Numbered from the stretch's first letter, positions 7,991 through 15,519 are shown. The stretch is 41,463 bases of DNA from Candidatus Avisuccinivibrio pullicola (GCA_018713485.1 DVOQ01000059.1:1-41463); one strand, 5' to 3'. Numbers and translations: made by a program. Notes: generated by a model not told the origin, from the sequence alone.

Positions 7991-9313
7991 ATGGCTCAAT
8001 GTGTCGTCATCGCCGACGAAATCACCGGCGGCAGCTCCGTAGGCTCCCTTTTAGAGAAAAACGGCTGCTCCGTCTGCTCGGTCATGAGCGCCCGCGGCCT
8101 TAAGGATCCCCTTACCGCGCAGTTTGACTGCTTCGTTTACTCCACCAATTCGCGCAACCTCACCAAGGAGCAGAGCTATCAGTTAGTCTTTTACGCTGCC
8201 CGTCTGTTAAAGAATCCCGATGTCAAGGTTTACGCCAAACGCATTGACCCATCCCTGCGCGGTAACGCCTGCTCGGAAACCCAAGCCCTCCTTGATGCCC
8301 TTGGCGATAACGATCGCGTCGCCATCGTCGTTCCCGCCTTCCCCGATCTCCACCGCTCCACGGTGGGCGGCTATATTCTGGTTCAGGGCCGCCCCCTGCC
8401 CAAATCCCTGGTGGGACTCGACGAGCTCAATCAGCAGGCATCAGGCCGCGTGGCCGATCTCTTCACCGAAAAATTCCGTTACCACGCCGAGGCCCTGCAT
8501 TTAAAGGAGTTCCTGCACGGCACGGCCTACCTTGCCGACCGCATCCGGGAGCTCTCCTCGCGCGGAGCCCGCGCCATCGTCTTTGACGCTACTTCCCAGG
8601 AGGAGATCAACATGATAGCCGACGCGGTTCTCCTCTCGGGGATCAAATACCTTGCGGTGGATCCGGGGCCTTTCACCGCCACCATCGCCCGTAAGGTCAT
8701 GCGTGCCGAGCGCGGCGACGCCCCCGAGCACAAGCCGCGCATCTTCGGCATGATCGGCGGCTCCAATCCGCTCATCTCCGCCCAGGTCGAGCAGCTGCGC
8801 CTCGAAGAAAAGGTCTTATTAGTCTCCGTCCACAACCGCGATCTCATTGAGGACGATCAGAAGCGCACCGCTGAAATCAACCGCGTGGCCTCCGAAATCT
8901 CCACCCGTATCTCCGATTACACGGTCGCCTTCGTGGTCTCCGATCATTTAGGTGCCAACAATGAGCAGATTGCCGCCTTTGACCGCTATCTGCTCAACAC
9001 CAACCGTACCCGCGTCGAGGCCATCGACATCATCTCGGCCGCTTACGGGGAAATCGCCGCCGCCGTTCTTGCCCAGCGCTCCGATATCAAAGCCGTCTAC
9101 ACCACCGGCGCTGAGTATACCGTCGCCGTCTGCCGTGAACTGAAGTCCCTGGGCCTGCGTCTTAAAGGCCAGGTTCTTCCCCTGACCGCCTACGGCGAGA
9201 TTTTAGGCGGGGAGTTCAACGGCCTGAAATACGTCACCTCCGCCTCCTCAGCCACCGACGTCACCACCCTTGTGGACAGTATTCAGTATCTTAAACGCAA
9301 GCTCGAGCTGTAG
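7991..9313 (+). CDS. four-carbon acid sugar kinase family protein (DUF1537/OtnK-like), probably atypical
   Basis: The protein has 440 residues and the architecture of the DUF1537 acid-sugar kinases: an N-terminal substrate domain beginning VVIADEITGG (family ADDLTGA), then KRIDPSLRGN (family KxDSTLRGN) and PAFPDLHRSTVGGYILVQG, and a C-terminal nucleotide-binding domain ending LTAYGEILGG. Authentic members phosphorylate four-carbon acid sugars such as threonate or erythronate. Here the C-terminal glycine-rich motifs are altered: TGAEYT stands where GGDTA is usual and TSASSATD where KSGGFG is usual. Kinase activity is therefore doubtful. A good AAAGGA site precedes the ATG at 7991. It is apparently co-transcribed with enzyme I, and a terminator follows. 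No dehydrogenase or aldolase partner of the usual threonate/erythronate clusters is present. Confidence 0.8.
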   Translation: MAQCVVIADEITGGSSVGSLLEKNGCSVCSVMSARGLKDPLTAQFDCFVYSTNSRNLTKEQSYQLVFYAARLLKNPDVKVYAKRIDPSLRGNACSETQALLDALGDNDRVAIVVPAFPDLHRSTVGGYILVQGRPLPKSLVGLDELNQQASGRVADLFTEKFRYHAEALHLKEFLHGTAYLADRIRELSSRGARAIVFDATSQEEINMIADAVLLSGIKYLAVDPGPFTATIARKVMRAERGDAPEHKPRIFGMIGGSNPLISAQVEQLRLEEKVLLVSVHNRDLIEDDQKRTAEINRVASEISTRISDYTVAFVVSDHLGANNEQIAAFDRYLLNTNRTRVEAIDIISAAYGEIAAAVLAQRSDIKAVYTTGAEYTVAVCRELKSLGLRLKGQVLPLTAYGEILGGEFNGLKYVTSASSATDVTTLVDSIQYLKRKLEL

Positions 9314-9336
9314 CCTTTTTTGCACAAAAAACTGAC

Positions 9337-9361
9337 GCGCCCTTTACAGGGCGCTCTTTTT
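9337..9361 (+). terminator. intrinsic terminator after the DUF1537 gene
   Basis: A perfect 7-bp stem GCGCCCT/AGGGCGC with a TTAC loop is followed by TCTTTTT, 24 bases after the stop. Its loop and right arm carry the -35 box of the tRNA promoter. Confidence 0.85.
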
Positions 9362-9370
9362 AGGTATAAT
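9343..9370 (+). promoter_or_regulatory. tRNA-Gly promoter
   Basis: TTTACA (9343-9348) and a perfect TATAAT (9365-9370) are separated by 16 bp, about 31 bases upstream of the mature tRNA. The -35 overlaps the terminator of the preceding unit. A small GTCTC/GAGAC inverted repeat lies in the 5' leader. Confidence 0.75.
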
Positions 9371-9401
9371 GCATCTCGTCTCTTCAAGAGACGCATCTTC
9401 T

Positions 9402-9475
9402 GCGGGCGTAGTTCAATGGTAGAACGGAAGCTTCCCAAGCTTTTAACGCGGGTTCGATTCCCGTCGCCCGCTCCA
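9402..9475 (+). tRNA. tRNA-Gly (anticodon CCC)
   Basis: A 74-nt cloverleaf can be drawn by eye. The acceptor stem is GCGGGCG/CGCCCGC, the D arm is GTTC-AATGGTA-GAAC, and the anticodon arm is GAAGC-TTCCCAA-GCTTT with CCC at 34-36. The T arm is GCGGG-TTCGATT-CCCGT. The discriminator is T and CCA is encoded in the DNA. It reads GGG codons. Single gene with its own promoter. Confidence 0.96.
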
Positions 9476-9627
9476 TCAAATGGTTTTACATGAAAAACCG
9501 CCCTTCTCTGTTCTTCGTACAGGCTGACTTTTCGTAGATTAACCCGCTGATTAAACAGCTTTTTTACGGTTTTTGCACTATATCGGTGCTTTTAGACAAC
9601 GAAATGTGAAACCGTATTACGGAGTGT

Positions 9628-9637
9628 TCCATACACA
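9628..9637 (+). repeat. TCCATACACA motif, copy 1
   Basis: First of three occurrences of TCCATACAC within about 215 bp. The second is at 9707-9716, also followed by A. The third is inverted at 9832-9841 with T in place of the last A. Spacing is 79 bp between copies 1 and 2. Confidence 0.5.
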
Positions 9638-9706
9638 GCTGTACACATTTTGAGCCGTTTTTTCAGTTTACATACATTTTTAGTGTGTATGAATGTCGGA
9701 GAATGC

Positions 9707-9716
9707 TCCATACACA
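9707..9716 (+). repeat. TCCATACACA motif, copy 2
   Basis: Second, identical direct copy of the motif at 9628-9637. It is preceded by GGAGAATGC, whereas copy 1 is preceded by GGAGTGT, so the similarity extends slightly upstream. Confidence 0.5.
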
Positions 9717-9831
9717 CTTTTTGGGAACCGAACGGGAGTTCACACAGGTTATTTCTGTGTTCTTTTTCCTGTCGTTTTCCGGGGAAATCTTACGGCGGTC
9801 AGATACCCAAAACGCAGAAATGACACTGATT

Positions 9832-9841
9832 AGTGTATGGA
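9832..9841 (-). repeat. TCCATACACT motif, inverted copy 3
   Basis: Inverted copy of the motif, matching nine of ten positions. It directly abuts the GGAG that could serve as ribosome-binding site for the small ORF at 9849. Confidence 0.45.
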
Positions 9842-9848
9842 GAGCACA

Positions 9849-9953
9849 ATGATTACTCACATTCAGATCGCCAGTTTAAGCCGCCAGCAAGAGGCAGGCA
9901 GACTGTCTGACGACATATGTGGAAACTCATTTAATCAGCACTCCAGCCCCTGA
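9849..9953 (+). CDS. possible small ORF, 34 codons
   Basis: A 34-codon frame starting MITHIQIASLSRQQ and ending FNQHSSP. GGAG lies six bases before its ATG. An in-frame ATG four codons upstream (9837) lacks such a site. The stop codon falls inside the hairpin at 9942-9969. The product matches nothing I recognise and shows no membrane segment. It may be a real small protein, a leader peptide or chance. Confidence 0.2.
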   Translation: MITHIQIASLSRQQEAGRLSDDICGNSFNQHSSP

Positions 9954-9969
9954 AGCTTAGGGAGCTGGA
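9942..9969. other. strong hairpin in the tRNA-downstream region
   Basis: TCCAGC-CCCT pairs with AGGG-A-GCTGGA (one bulged A), a 10-bp stem around the loop GAAGCTT. The nearest T-run is 16 bases later, so it is not a standard terminator. Confidence 0.4.
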
Positions 9970-10142
9970 TCCACCATCCCCTCGGTTTTTACACACGGCC
10001 GGTCAAATTAGCAGATTCATGAGCCGCCCCACTCTCAGCAAGGGGAATGAAGTGGCATGAGTTAAAACGCAGCACTGCCTAAATGGCAGAGAGAATCCGT
10101 ATCCATCGTCCATTCAGGATTTTATCCTCCGCTGTGTGCCGT

Positions 10143-11885
10143 CTAGCCGTCAGCATCAGCCCAGCTTACAAGCTCTCTCTTACGTGCGCTGTACACGGTC
10201 GCGATGCGCCAGAGCTGCAGCCTGCACGGTTCTGCGGTATCCACAGTCTCACCATAATGGCGCTCCTTTATCTGCTCCTGAGCCTTTTTAAGCGCTGCGG
10301 CAATTTTCTCTTCTGAGGCTCCCTCTTCTTTAGAGACGAATTTATTCTCAATTATGATCCGTAGCTGTCCATAATCAAAAGCGAGATCCGGCTTACCCGT
10401 GGACTGATGACGGTTAGACAGAGGAAGCTGTGCAAGGAGATCACGGATAAAGAAGCTCATGAACGCCGTGGCGGTCACTTCTTTATTAATCGTTTCCCCT
10501 TCATAATCCACCGTTCTGAAATAACCGTTAATTATGTTCATCACGGTATCAAGATCACGCCTCTGCAGAGCGGCGACGAACTCCGGATTAGCCCTGCCAT
10601 TACCATTACGGTACCTGTCACCTAATACCCCCTCCGGCAAAAAAACGTCATGCAGCATGTCGCTGAAGGCCTTACGGATTTCCGTATTAGGATAATCAAG
10701 CTTTACCGTGGGAGAGAGTAAATGTACCCCCTTATAGCCCTCTGCCAGGGTCAGATAGCCAGTCTGAAACAGCAGGACATGCGGTTCCATACTGTCAAGG
10801 CTGGAGGGATTGATAAACACATCCCGCGTTACGGTAATGGGCTTACCCACGTTAAGTTCCTCCAGCATCTGCACGTAATCGCACTTTCTGAACTTATTAC
10901 GGATCACTGCCGGCACTCCTGCCGCATCATACCAGTACACGTCAAAAAGATTAGAAGCCGAGGCAAAAAACTGCAGGACAGACCATGTGGAAAAGACGGA
11001 CGTCGCGCCCTCTTCATCAAAGCAGTAACCGTCATACCATAAAGCGAGTTCATCAAGCATCCTTTCCTTTGCCTCTTCCCGCAGCGCCTCCTGCAAGGAT
11101 AGCCCGTAATGCGTCATGGCTGCCAGGGAAAGCAGCTCACCGAAAGTATGCTTTATTTCCTCCCGCGTATAGCCACATACCGTTCCGAAAAGCCGCTGCT
11201 GCGAAATATCCGTAATGCTGTTGCCGGCCGTGAATAAATACGTATCCTTGTACCTGGTAATGCCGGTAATAAAAACGCAGCGAAACCTGTCGTCCAGATC
11301 CTTTACGACCGCGTAAAAGTCCTGCAACGTCTTAACTATCTCGTCCACATCCTGCTTACTGCCGCTTTGCATACAGCGCGTTAAGGGAGCATCATACTCA
11401 TCGGCAAGCAGCACCACGGAATAATCAGGAAGCTTAGAGAGCACATAGAGAAATTTATCCGCAGCAGTTATGTCCTGCTCCCGGAGCGTAATCCCGCACT
11501 GCAGAGCAAAATCATCCAGTGCTTTGGCAAAATTGCCTTTAAAAGACTCCGCCCCGTGAGCGTTTCTGTCAAGTAATCTGAAATTAAGGTGCAGTACGTG
11601 ATAGGTGCCGTTATCATGCCAGAGCTTTTCCATGGCCAGACCCTTAAAACACGACTCAACGCCGTCATGCGCTTTAACCCCGTGGACAAACAGCTCCTCA
11701 AGCGTAGACACCAGCGTGCTTTTGCCAAAGCGGCGGGGACGGGACAGAAATTTAGGATGACTGTTGCGGGCAATCTCATACACCAGAGCCGTCTTATCCA
11801 CGTAAAACAGTCCCTGACGGATGATTTTTCTAAAACCCTTAGCCGCCAGAGGCAGTCTGTCTATAAGACGCTTTTGATCTAACAT
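10143..11885 (-). CDS. AAA-ATPase-like / PD-(D/E)XK nuclease superfamily protein
   Basis: A 580-residue relative of the protein at 4386-6065, with the same two-domain layout. YVDKT is at 28-32, the P-loop variant RPRRFGKSTL at about 49-58, and the Walker B-like LADEYDAPL has D162, E163 and D165. The C-terminal nuclease-like triad is D500-x12-E513-N-K515, with exactly the spacing of its relative. Between the domains, the block LALWYDGYCFDEEGA corresponds to IRYYYDGYSFDGFA in the other protein. The ATG follows GGAGGGAGAGC, a strong ribosome-binding site. It stands alone, transcribed toward the tRNA-Gly region. The two proteins are clearly divergent, so this is not a recent tandem duplication. 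Function is unknown. Presence beside a tRNA and an AT-richer stretch suggests acquisition by transfer (inference). Confidence 0.85.
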   Translation of the reverse strand: MLDQKRLIDRLPLAAKGFRKIIRQGLFYVDKTALVYEIARNSHPKFLSRPRRFGKSTLVSTLEELFVHGVKAHDGVESCFKGLAMEKLWHDNGTYHVLHLNFRLLDRNAHGAESFKGNFAKALDDFALQCGITLREQDITAADKFLYVLSKLPDYSVVLLADEYDAPLTRCMQSGSKQDVDEIVKTLQDFYAVVKDLDDRFRCVFITGITRYKDTYLFTAGNSITDISQQRLFGTVCGYTREEIKHTFGELLSLAAMTHYGLSLQEALREEAKERMLDELALWYDGYCFDEEGATSVFSTWSVLQFFASASNLFDVYWYDAAGVPAVIRNKFRKCDYVQMLEELNVGKPITVTRDVFINPSSLDSMEPHVLLFQTGYLTLAEGYKGVHLLSPTVKLDYPNTEIRKAFSDMLHDVFLPEGVLGDRYRNGNGRANPEFVAALQRRDLDTVMNIINGYFRTVDYEGETINKEVTATAFMSFFIRDLLAQLPLSNRHQSTGKPDLAFDYGQLRIIIENKFVSKEEGASEEKIAAALKKAQEQIKERHYGETVDTAEPCRLQLWRIATVYSARKRELVSWADADG

Positions 11886-12094
11886 GCTCTCCCTCCGTTA
11901 AGGGGTTACCTTTAAGTGTCAGAACCGGTCTTTAACCTGCGGCCGGTCTTTTAATTGTATGCGGCTTTTACCTCCTGAAGCCAGAGTTTTTCTCCTCCCT
12001 GTCCCGAAAGCTCAGCAGGAAGCAGGCGACAGAAGACCCATGGGCTTGCCGCCTGGCACCTGCTTTTCTGAAAGAGCTTCTGACGTCCTCAAGT

Positions 12095-13117
12095 CTAAGC
12101 GTTAATCTTGTTAAGCTCAGCCACGGCGTCAGGACGGCCCTCGGTTAAGGGGCTGATGACAAGGCGCTTATTTTTAAAGAGCTCCAGAAGATCGAGAGCA
12201 TGATGGCTGCTGCGGTAAGCCACTTCCATGGGGCAGAGCGGGATCACCTCAAAGAGATGCACCTTCTCACCCGAGGCAAGGGAGAACTCCTGCGCCTCCC
12301 TGTTAAAGGCGCCAAGGGCGGTGAGCATGCCGCCCGTAAAACAGGACAGGGGATGGGCTCTGCGGCCTAAATCAAAAGTATAGCCAAAGCCCACAAAGGT
12401 CTTGCCCTGACGGATAAAGGCGGCGAGATCAAAAAGGAGATTGACGGGCCAGCGGTATTTCAGGTCATCGTCATCCAGGGGCCATTCCTTGCGCAGACAT
12501 AAGGCTAACTCAAGATGCGCGTTTTCATAAGGGTCAACGCCCGCAGGAACGGGCATTTCCACGCCTAAAAGTCCCTTGGTCAGGAGAAGATTGAAGTTCT
12601 CGTGAGCGGTGCATTTGAGCACCGTCACCCCCGAGCGCTCCTCGACAAATTCCATGTCACCAAAATGCCTGCGCAAGTGGGCGTCATAGAGCTTCACGTC
12701 CTCCGCCTTTAAGGCCGGATCCTTAAGCGCGGTCTCGCAGACGGCCTTTAAGGCGGCGATCCGCTCAAAGAGGGCGTGATCGTTGATCCCCACGCGCGAG
12801 GCGGCGCGTTCGAGGCGGATTAAGGCATCCTCATGGAGCTGCTGTTTAACGAGAACGTAAGCCTTTAAATACAGCCATTCAGGATCGTCATGCCTTTCAT
12901 CGGCAAAGAGATCGAGCGCCTCGTTAGCGCGCAGCAGGAGCATCTCGCCGCCTACGCGGTTGAACTCGTTGATAAGGGCACGGGCCAGATACAGCGCAAG
13001 ACCGGCATCAAGGCTTTCCTGGGCCTCCAGGAGCTCCGCCATGGCACGGTAATCATCAGCGGCATAGAGAGCGTCTAACTTAGAGACAAGCTCAAGGCGG
13101 GCGGGAGCGGTAAGCAT
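12095..13117 (-). CDS. protein with helical repeat N-terminus and SUFU (suppressor of fused)-like domain
   Basis: A 340-residue cytoplasmic protein with no signal peptide. Residues 1-130 are helical and alanine/leucine-rich with TPR-like spacing (DPEWLYLKAYVLVKQ, EDALIRLERAASR). Residues about 150-335 resemble the bacterial SUFU domain: ELALCLRKEWPL, then a tryptophan-containing segment WPVNLLFDLAAFI, then GFGYTFDLG and FTGGMLTALGAF, with a final FEVIPLCPMEVAYR block. Bacterial SUFU proteins are known mainly as immunity proteins of polymorphic toxin systems. No toxin gene lies next to it here, so the role is open. AAGGAG precedes the ATG at the right distance. It is separated from ilvH by 190 bp containing a duplicated ilvH end. 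The family call is by pattern and moderately sure. Confidence 0.65.
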   Translation of the reverse strand: MLTAPARLELVSKLDALYAADDYRAMAELLEAQESLDAGLALYLARALINEFNRVGGEMLLLRANEALDLFADERHDDPEWLYLKAYVLVKQQLHEDALIRLERAASRVGINDHALFERIAALKAVCETALKDPALKAEDVKLYDAHLRRHFGDMEFVEERSGVTVLKCTAHENFNLLLTKGLLGVEMPVPAGVDPYENAHLELALCLRKEWPLDDDDLKYRWPVNLLFDLAAFIRQGKTFVGFGYTFDLGRRAHPLSCFTGGMLTALGAFNREAQEFSLASGEKVHLFEVIPLCPMEVAYRSSHHALDLLELFKNKRLVISPLTEGRPDAVAELNKINA

Positions 13118-13193
13118 GGGGACTCCTTAAACGGTCAGAAGGCGGGCAGCCCCGCCTCCATCAGATAAATGTAAGTATTTCAGATCACTTGAC

Positions 13194-13223
13194 CCCACCC
13201 ATAACCTGAAGGCTATGGGAGGG
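13194..13223. terminator. hairpin downstream of ilvH
   Basis: CCC-A-CCCATA pairs with TATGGG-A-GGG, a 9-bp stem with an opposed A/A mismatch and a 10-base loop. It lies about 85 bases after the ilvH stop on the minus strand. There is no U-tract in either direction. Confidence 0.4.
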
Positions 13224-13236
13224 CGCGGCCCTGCCT

Positions 13237-13265
13237 GTCAGATCTCAGACGTGCAGGGAGTGATC
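13237..13265. repeat. 29-bp direct repeat, copy 1 (duplicated ilvH end)
   Basis: Exact copy of 13299-13327, starting GTCAGATCTCAGACG and ending GGGAGTGATC. It repeats the last codons and stop of ilvH outside the gene. A unique 33-bp spacer separates the copies. Confidence 0.9.
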
Positions 13266-13298
13266 TTGCATCATCATGAATGCTATCTAAATGTTTTA

Positions 13299-13327
13299 GT
13301 CAGATCTCAGACGTGCAGGGAGTGATC
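13299..13327. repeat. 29-bp direct repeat, copy 2 (ilvH end)
   Basis: This copy encodes the final residues of IlvH (DHSLHV and stop) plus eight bases beyond. It is identical to 13237-13265, giving a repeat period of 62 bp. Confidence 0.9.
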
Positions 13328-13810
13328 GCCGCGGGCAATGCCGCACACTCCCGAACGGACCGTCTCGATAACTTCAGCGTGCTCGCCGATGGCCTTTAAG
13401 AAGCGATCGATTTCCTCGGAGGTGTTGACGAACTGCACCGTGAGGAGCACAGGGGTGACGTCCACGATCGCGGCACGGAAGATATCGCAGATGAACTTGA
13501 TTTCCTCACGGGTGTCGCGGTTGACGGCCTGCAGTTTGACAAAGAGGATCTCCCTCTCCACGGCCCCGTCCTGATCCTCGTTAAGGATGGCGACCTTGAT
13601 GACGTTGATGAGACGGTGCAGCTGCTTGGTGATCTTCTCGATGGTGCGCCCATCGCCAAATAAGGTGATGGTGATGCGCGTGATCGAGGGATCCTCGGTG
13701 GGAGCGGCGGTAATGGTCTCGATGTTGTAGCCCTTCTGCGAGAAGAGACCAACGACACGCGATAAGGCACCGGTCTGATTTTCAAGCAGGATGGAAATGA
13801 TGTGACGCAT
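13307..13810 (-). CDS. ilvH: acetolactate synthase small (regulatory) subunit
   Basis: The regulatory subunit activates acetohydroxyacid synthase and confers valine feedback in branched-chain amino acid synthesis. Its 167 residues compare with 163 in E. coli IlvH. The N-terminal ACT domain begins MRHIISILLENQTGALSRV, with N11, G14 and N29, the residues known to determine valine sensitivity, all conserved; feedback inhibition is thus expected. The C-terminal half includes EREILFVKLQAV and the pattern IVDVTPVLLTVQ. The gene starts two bases after the ilvI stop, so the two are translationally coupled. Its last codons are duplicated in a 29-bp direct repeat just downstream. Confidence 0.96.
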   Translation of the reverse strand: MRHIISILLENQTGALSRVVGLFSQKGYNIETITAAPTEDPSITRITITLFGDGRTIEKITKQLHRLINVIKVAILNEDQDGAVEREILFVKLQAVNRDTREEIKFICDIFRAAIVDVTPVLLTVQFVNTSEEIDRFLKAIGEHAEVIETVRSGVCGIARGDHSLHV

Positions 13811-13812
13811 GA

Positions 13813-15519
13813 TTAAGCCTCCCCGAGAATCATATCCGACATCGAGCCGCGGCCCTGCTGCATGGGCAGTACCTTGGCATCCGTGTCACAGACGATATCC
13901 ACGATCATAAGACCGGGGGCCTCGAGGGCCTTCTTAATGCCCGCCTCCAGATCTTCGCGCTTTTCAATCTTCAGGCCGTCATGGCCGTAGGCACGGGCCA
14001 CGGCAACGAAGTCCGGATTGAAGTTCAGGTTCGTGGAGCTGATCCTCCCGCCGTAGAACATGTTCTGCCACTGACGAACCATGCCCAGGGTGTGATTGTC
14101 GAGAATGAAGATCTTCACGGGAATGTTGAACTCGAGGCAGGTGGAAAGCTCCTGAATGTTCATCTGGAAGGAGCCGTCACCCGTGAAGAGGCACACGCAG
14201 GCGTCGGGATTGCCCACCTTGGCGCCGCAGGCTGCCGGGAAACCGTAGCCCATGGTGCCCAGTCCCCCCGAGGTTAAGAAGCGGCGGGGCTTCTCCTGGG
14301 GGTAAAAGAGCGCGGAGAACATCTGATGCTGACCTACGTCGGTAGCCACGATGGCCTTACCCTCGGTGAGACGGTACACGGTCTCAATGATCTCCTGAGG
14401 CTCAATGACGTCGGGCTTTTTAGGATAGTTAAGGCACTTTCTCTCGCGCCACAGATTAATCTGCGACCACCAGCTGTCGAGGGCCTCGGTATCGGGGGCT
14501 AAACCCATCTCGGTGATGACCTCAAGGAACTGGCCTAAGACGCTGTCGGCATCTCCCACGATGGGCACATCCGCGACCACGGTCTTGGAGATGGAGGCGG
14601 GATCGATATCCACGTGCACGATGGTGGCGGCGGGGCAGAACTTGGACACGTCGTTGGTGACGCGATCGTCAAAGCGCACGCCCACGGCAAGGACGAGATC
14701 GCTCTTGTCCATGGCCTCGTTGGCCTCGTAAGTGCCGTGCATGCCTAACATGCCCAAAAACTGCTTGTCGGTGCCGGGGAAGGCGCCCAGTCCCATTAAG
14801 GTGGCGGTCACGGGCAGGTTGAAACGGCGGGCTAACTGCTGCACCTTATCCGCGGCATTACCGAGGACGCAGCCCCCGCCCACGAGGAACACGGGACGCT
14901 TGGCCTCGGCCAGCATCCTGGCCGCTCTCTTGACCTGACCGCGATGACCGAAGCGGGTGGGATTGTAGGTGCGCATCTGCACCGCCTCAGGCTCGGGATA
15001 CTCAAAGAGATTTAAGGGATTGACGCAGTCCTTGGGGATATCCACGACCACGGGCCCCGGCCTTCCTGTCGAGGCTAAATAGAAGGCCTGACGCAGGAAT
15101 TTAGGAATATCGAGGGCGCTCTGGCATAAGTAGGAGTGCTTCACGATAGGACGGGTAATACCCACCGTGTCCACCTCCTGGAAGGCGTCCGAGCCGATAA
15201 GCGGCGTGATCACCTGGCCCGTGATCACCACGAGGGGAATGGAGTCCATGTACGCGGTGGCGATCGCGGTCACGGTATTGGTGGAACCGGGGCCCGAGGT
15301 GACTAAACAGCAGCCGACCTTGCCCGTGGAGCGGGCAAAACCGTCGGCCATATGGGCCGCGCCCTGCTCATGACGGGCTAAAACATGGTGAATCTTGGTG
15401 GAAGTTAGCAGTGCATCGTAAATATCCAGTACCGCGCCGCCCGGGTAGCCGAACAGATGCTCGACTCCGAGATCCTCTAAGGTGCGCACTAACATCTGCG
15501 CGCCGGACATCATGGTCAT
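13813..15519 (-). CDS. ilvI: acetolactate synthase large (catalytic) subunit
   Basis: Thiamine-diphosphate enzyme that condenses pyruvate with pyruvate or 2-oxobutyrate, the first common step to valine, leucine and isoleucine. It has 568 residues (E. coli IlvI 574). The N-terminal domain has FGYPGGAVLDIYDAL and the TPP-activating E51 in ARHEQGAAHMADG. The FAD-binding middle domain contains LGMLGMHGTYEANEAM and AVGVRFDDRVT. The C-terminal TPP motif is GDGSFQMNIQEL. Sequence is nearest to the AHAS III subunit from memory. Two ATG codons lie close together (MTMMSG); the upstream one follows AGAGGAG. It forms an operon with ilvH. A likely extended -10 lies at 15627-15632, giving a leader of about 100 nt in which I found no leader peptide. 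Confidence 0.96.
   Translation of the reverse strand: MTMMSGAQMLVRTLEDLGVEHLFGYPGGAVLDIYDALLTSTKIHHVLARHEQGAAHMADGFARSTGKVGCCLVTSGPGSTNTVTAIATAYMDSIPLVVITGQVITPLIGSDAFQEVDTVGITRPIVKHSYLCQSALDIPKFLRQAFYLASTGRPGPVVVDIPKDCVNPLNLFEYPEPEAVQMRTYNPTRFGHRGQVKRAARMLAEAKRPVFLVGGGCVLGNAADKVQQLARRFNLPVTATLMGLGAFPGTDKQFLGMLGMHGTYEANEAMDKSDLVLAVGVRFDDRVTNDVSKFCPAATIVHVDIDPASISKTVVADVPIVGDADSVLGQFLEVITEMGLAPDTEALDSWWSQINLWRERKCLNYPKKPDVIEPQEIIETVYRLTEGKAIVATDVGQHQMFSALFYPQEKPRRFLTSGGLGTMGYGFPAACGAKVGNPDACVCLFTGDGSFQMNIQELSTCLEFNIPVKIFILDNHTLGMVRQWQNMFYGGRISSTNLNFNPDFVAVARAYGHDGLKIEKREDLEAGIKKALEAPGLMIVDIVCDTDAKVLPMQQGRGSMSDMILGEA

Larger units (their letters stand above)
9476..10142. other. AT-richer, gene-poor region downstream of tRNA-Gly
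   Basis: No recognisable gene covers these 667 bases. A minus-strand frame of 65 codons at 9663-9860 has no family features. The stretch is visibly more AT-rich than its flanks. It contains the motif TCCATACAC three times, one possible 34-codon ORF at 9849-9953, and a strong hairpin at 9942-9969. Its position beside a tRNA gene is typical of integration sites, but no integrase or duplicated tRNA end was seen. Confidence 0.6.

Noticed and set aside
9663-9860. 65-codon minus-strand frame downstream of tRNA-Gly
   Set aside because: Low-complexity, no family features and no good ribosome-binding site; covered as part of the gene-poor region.
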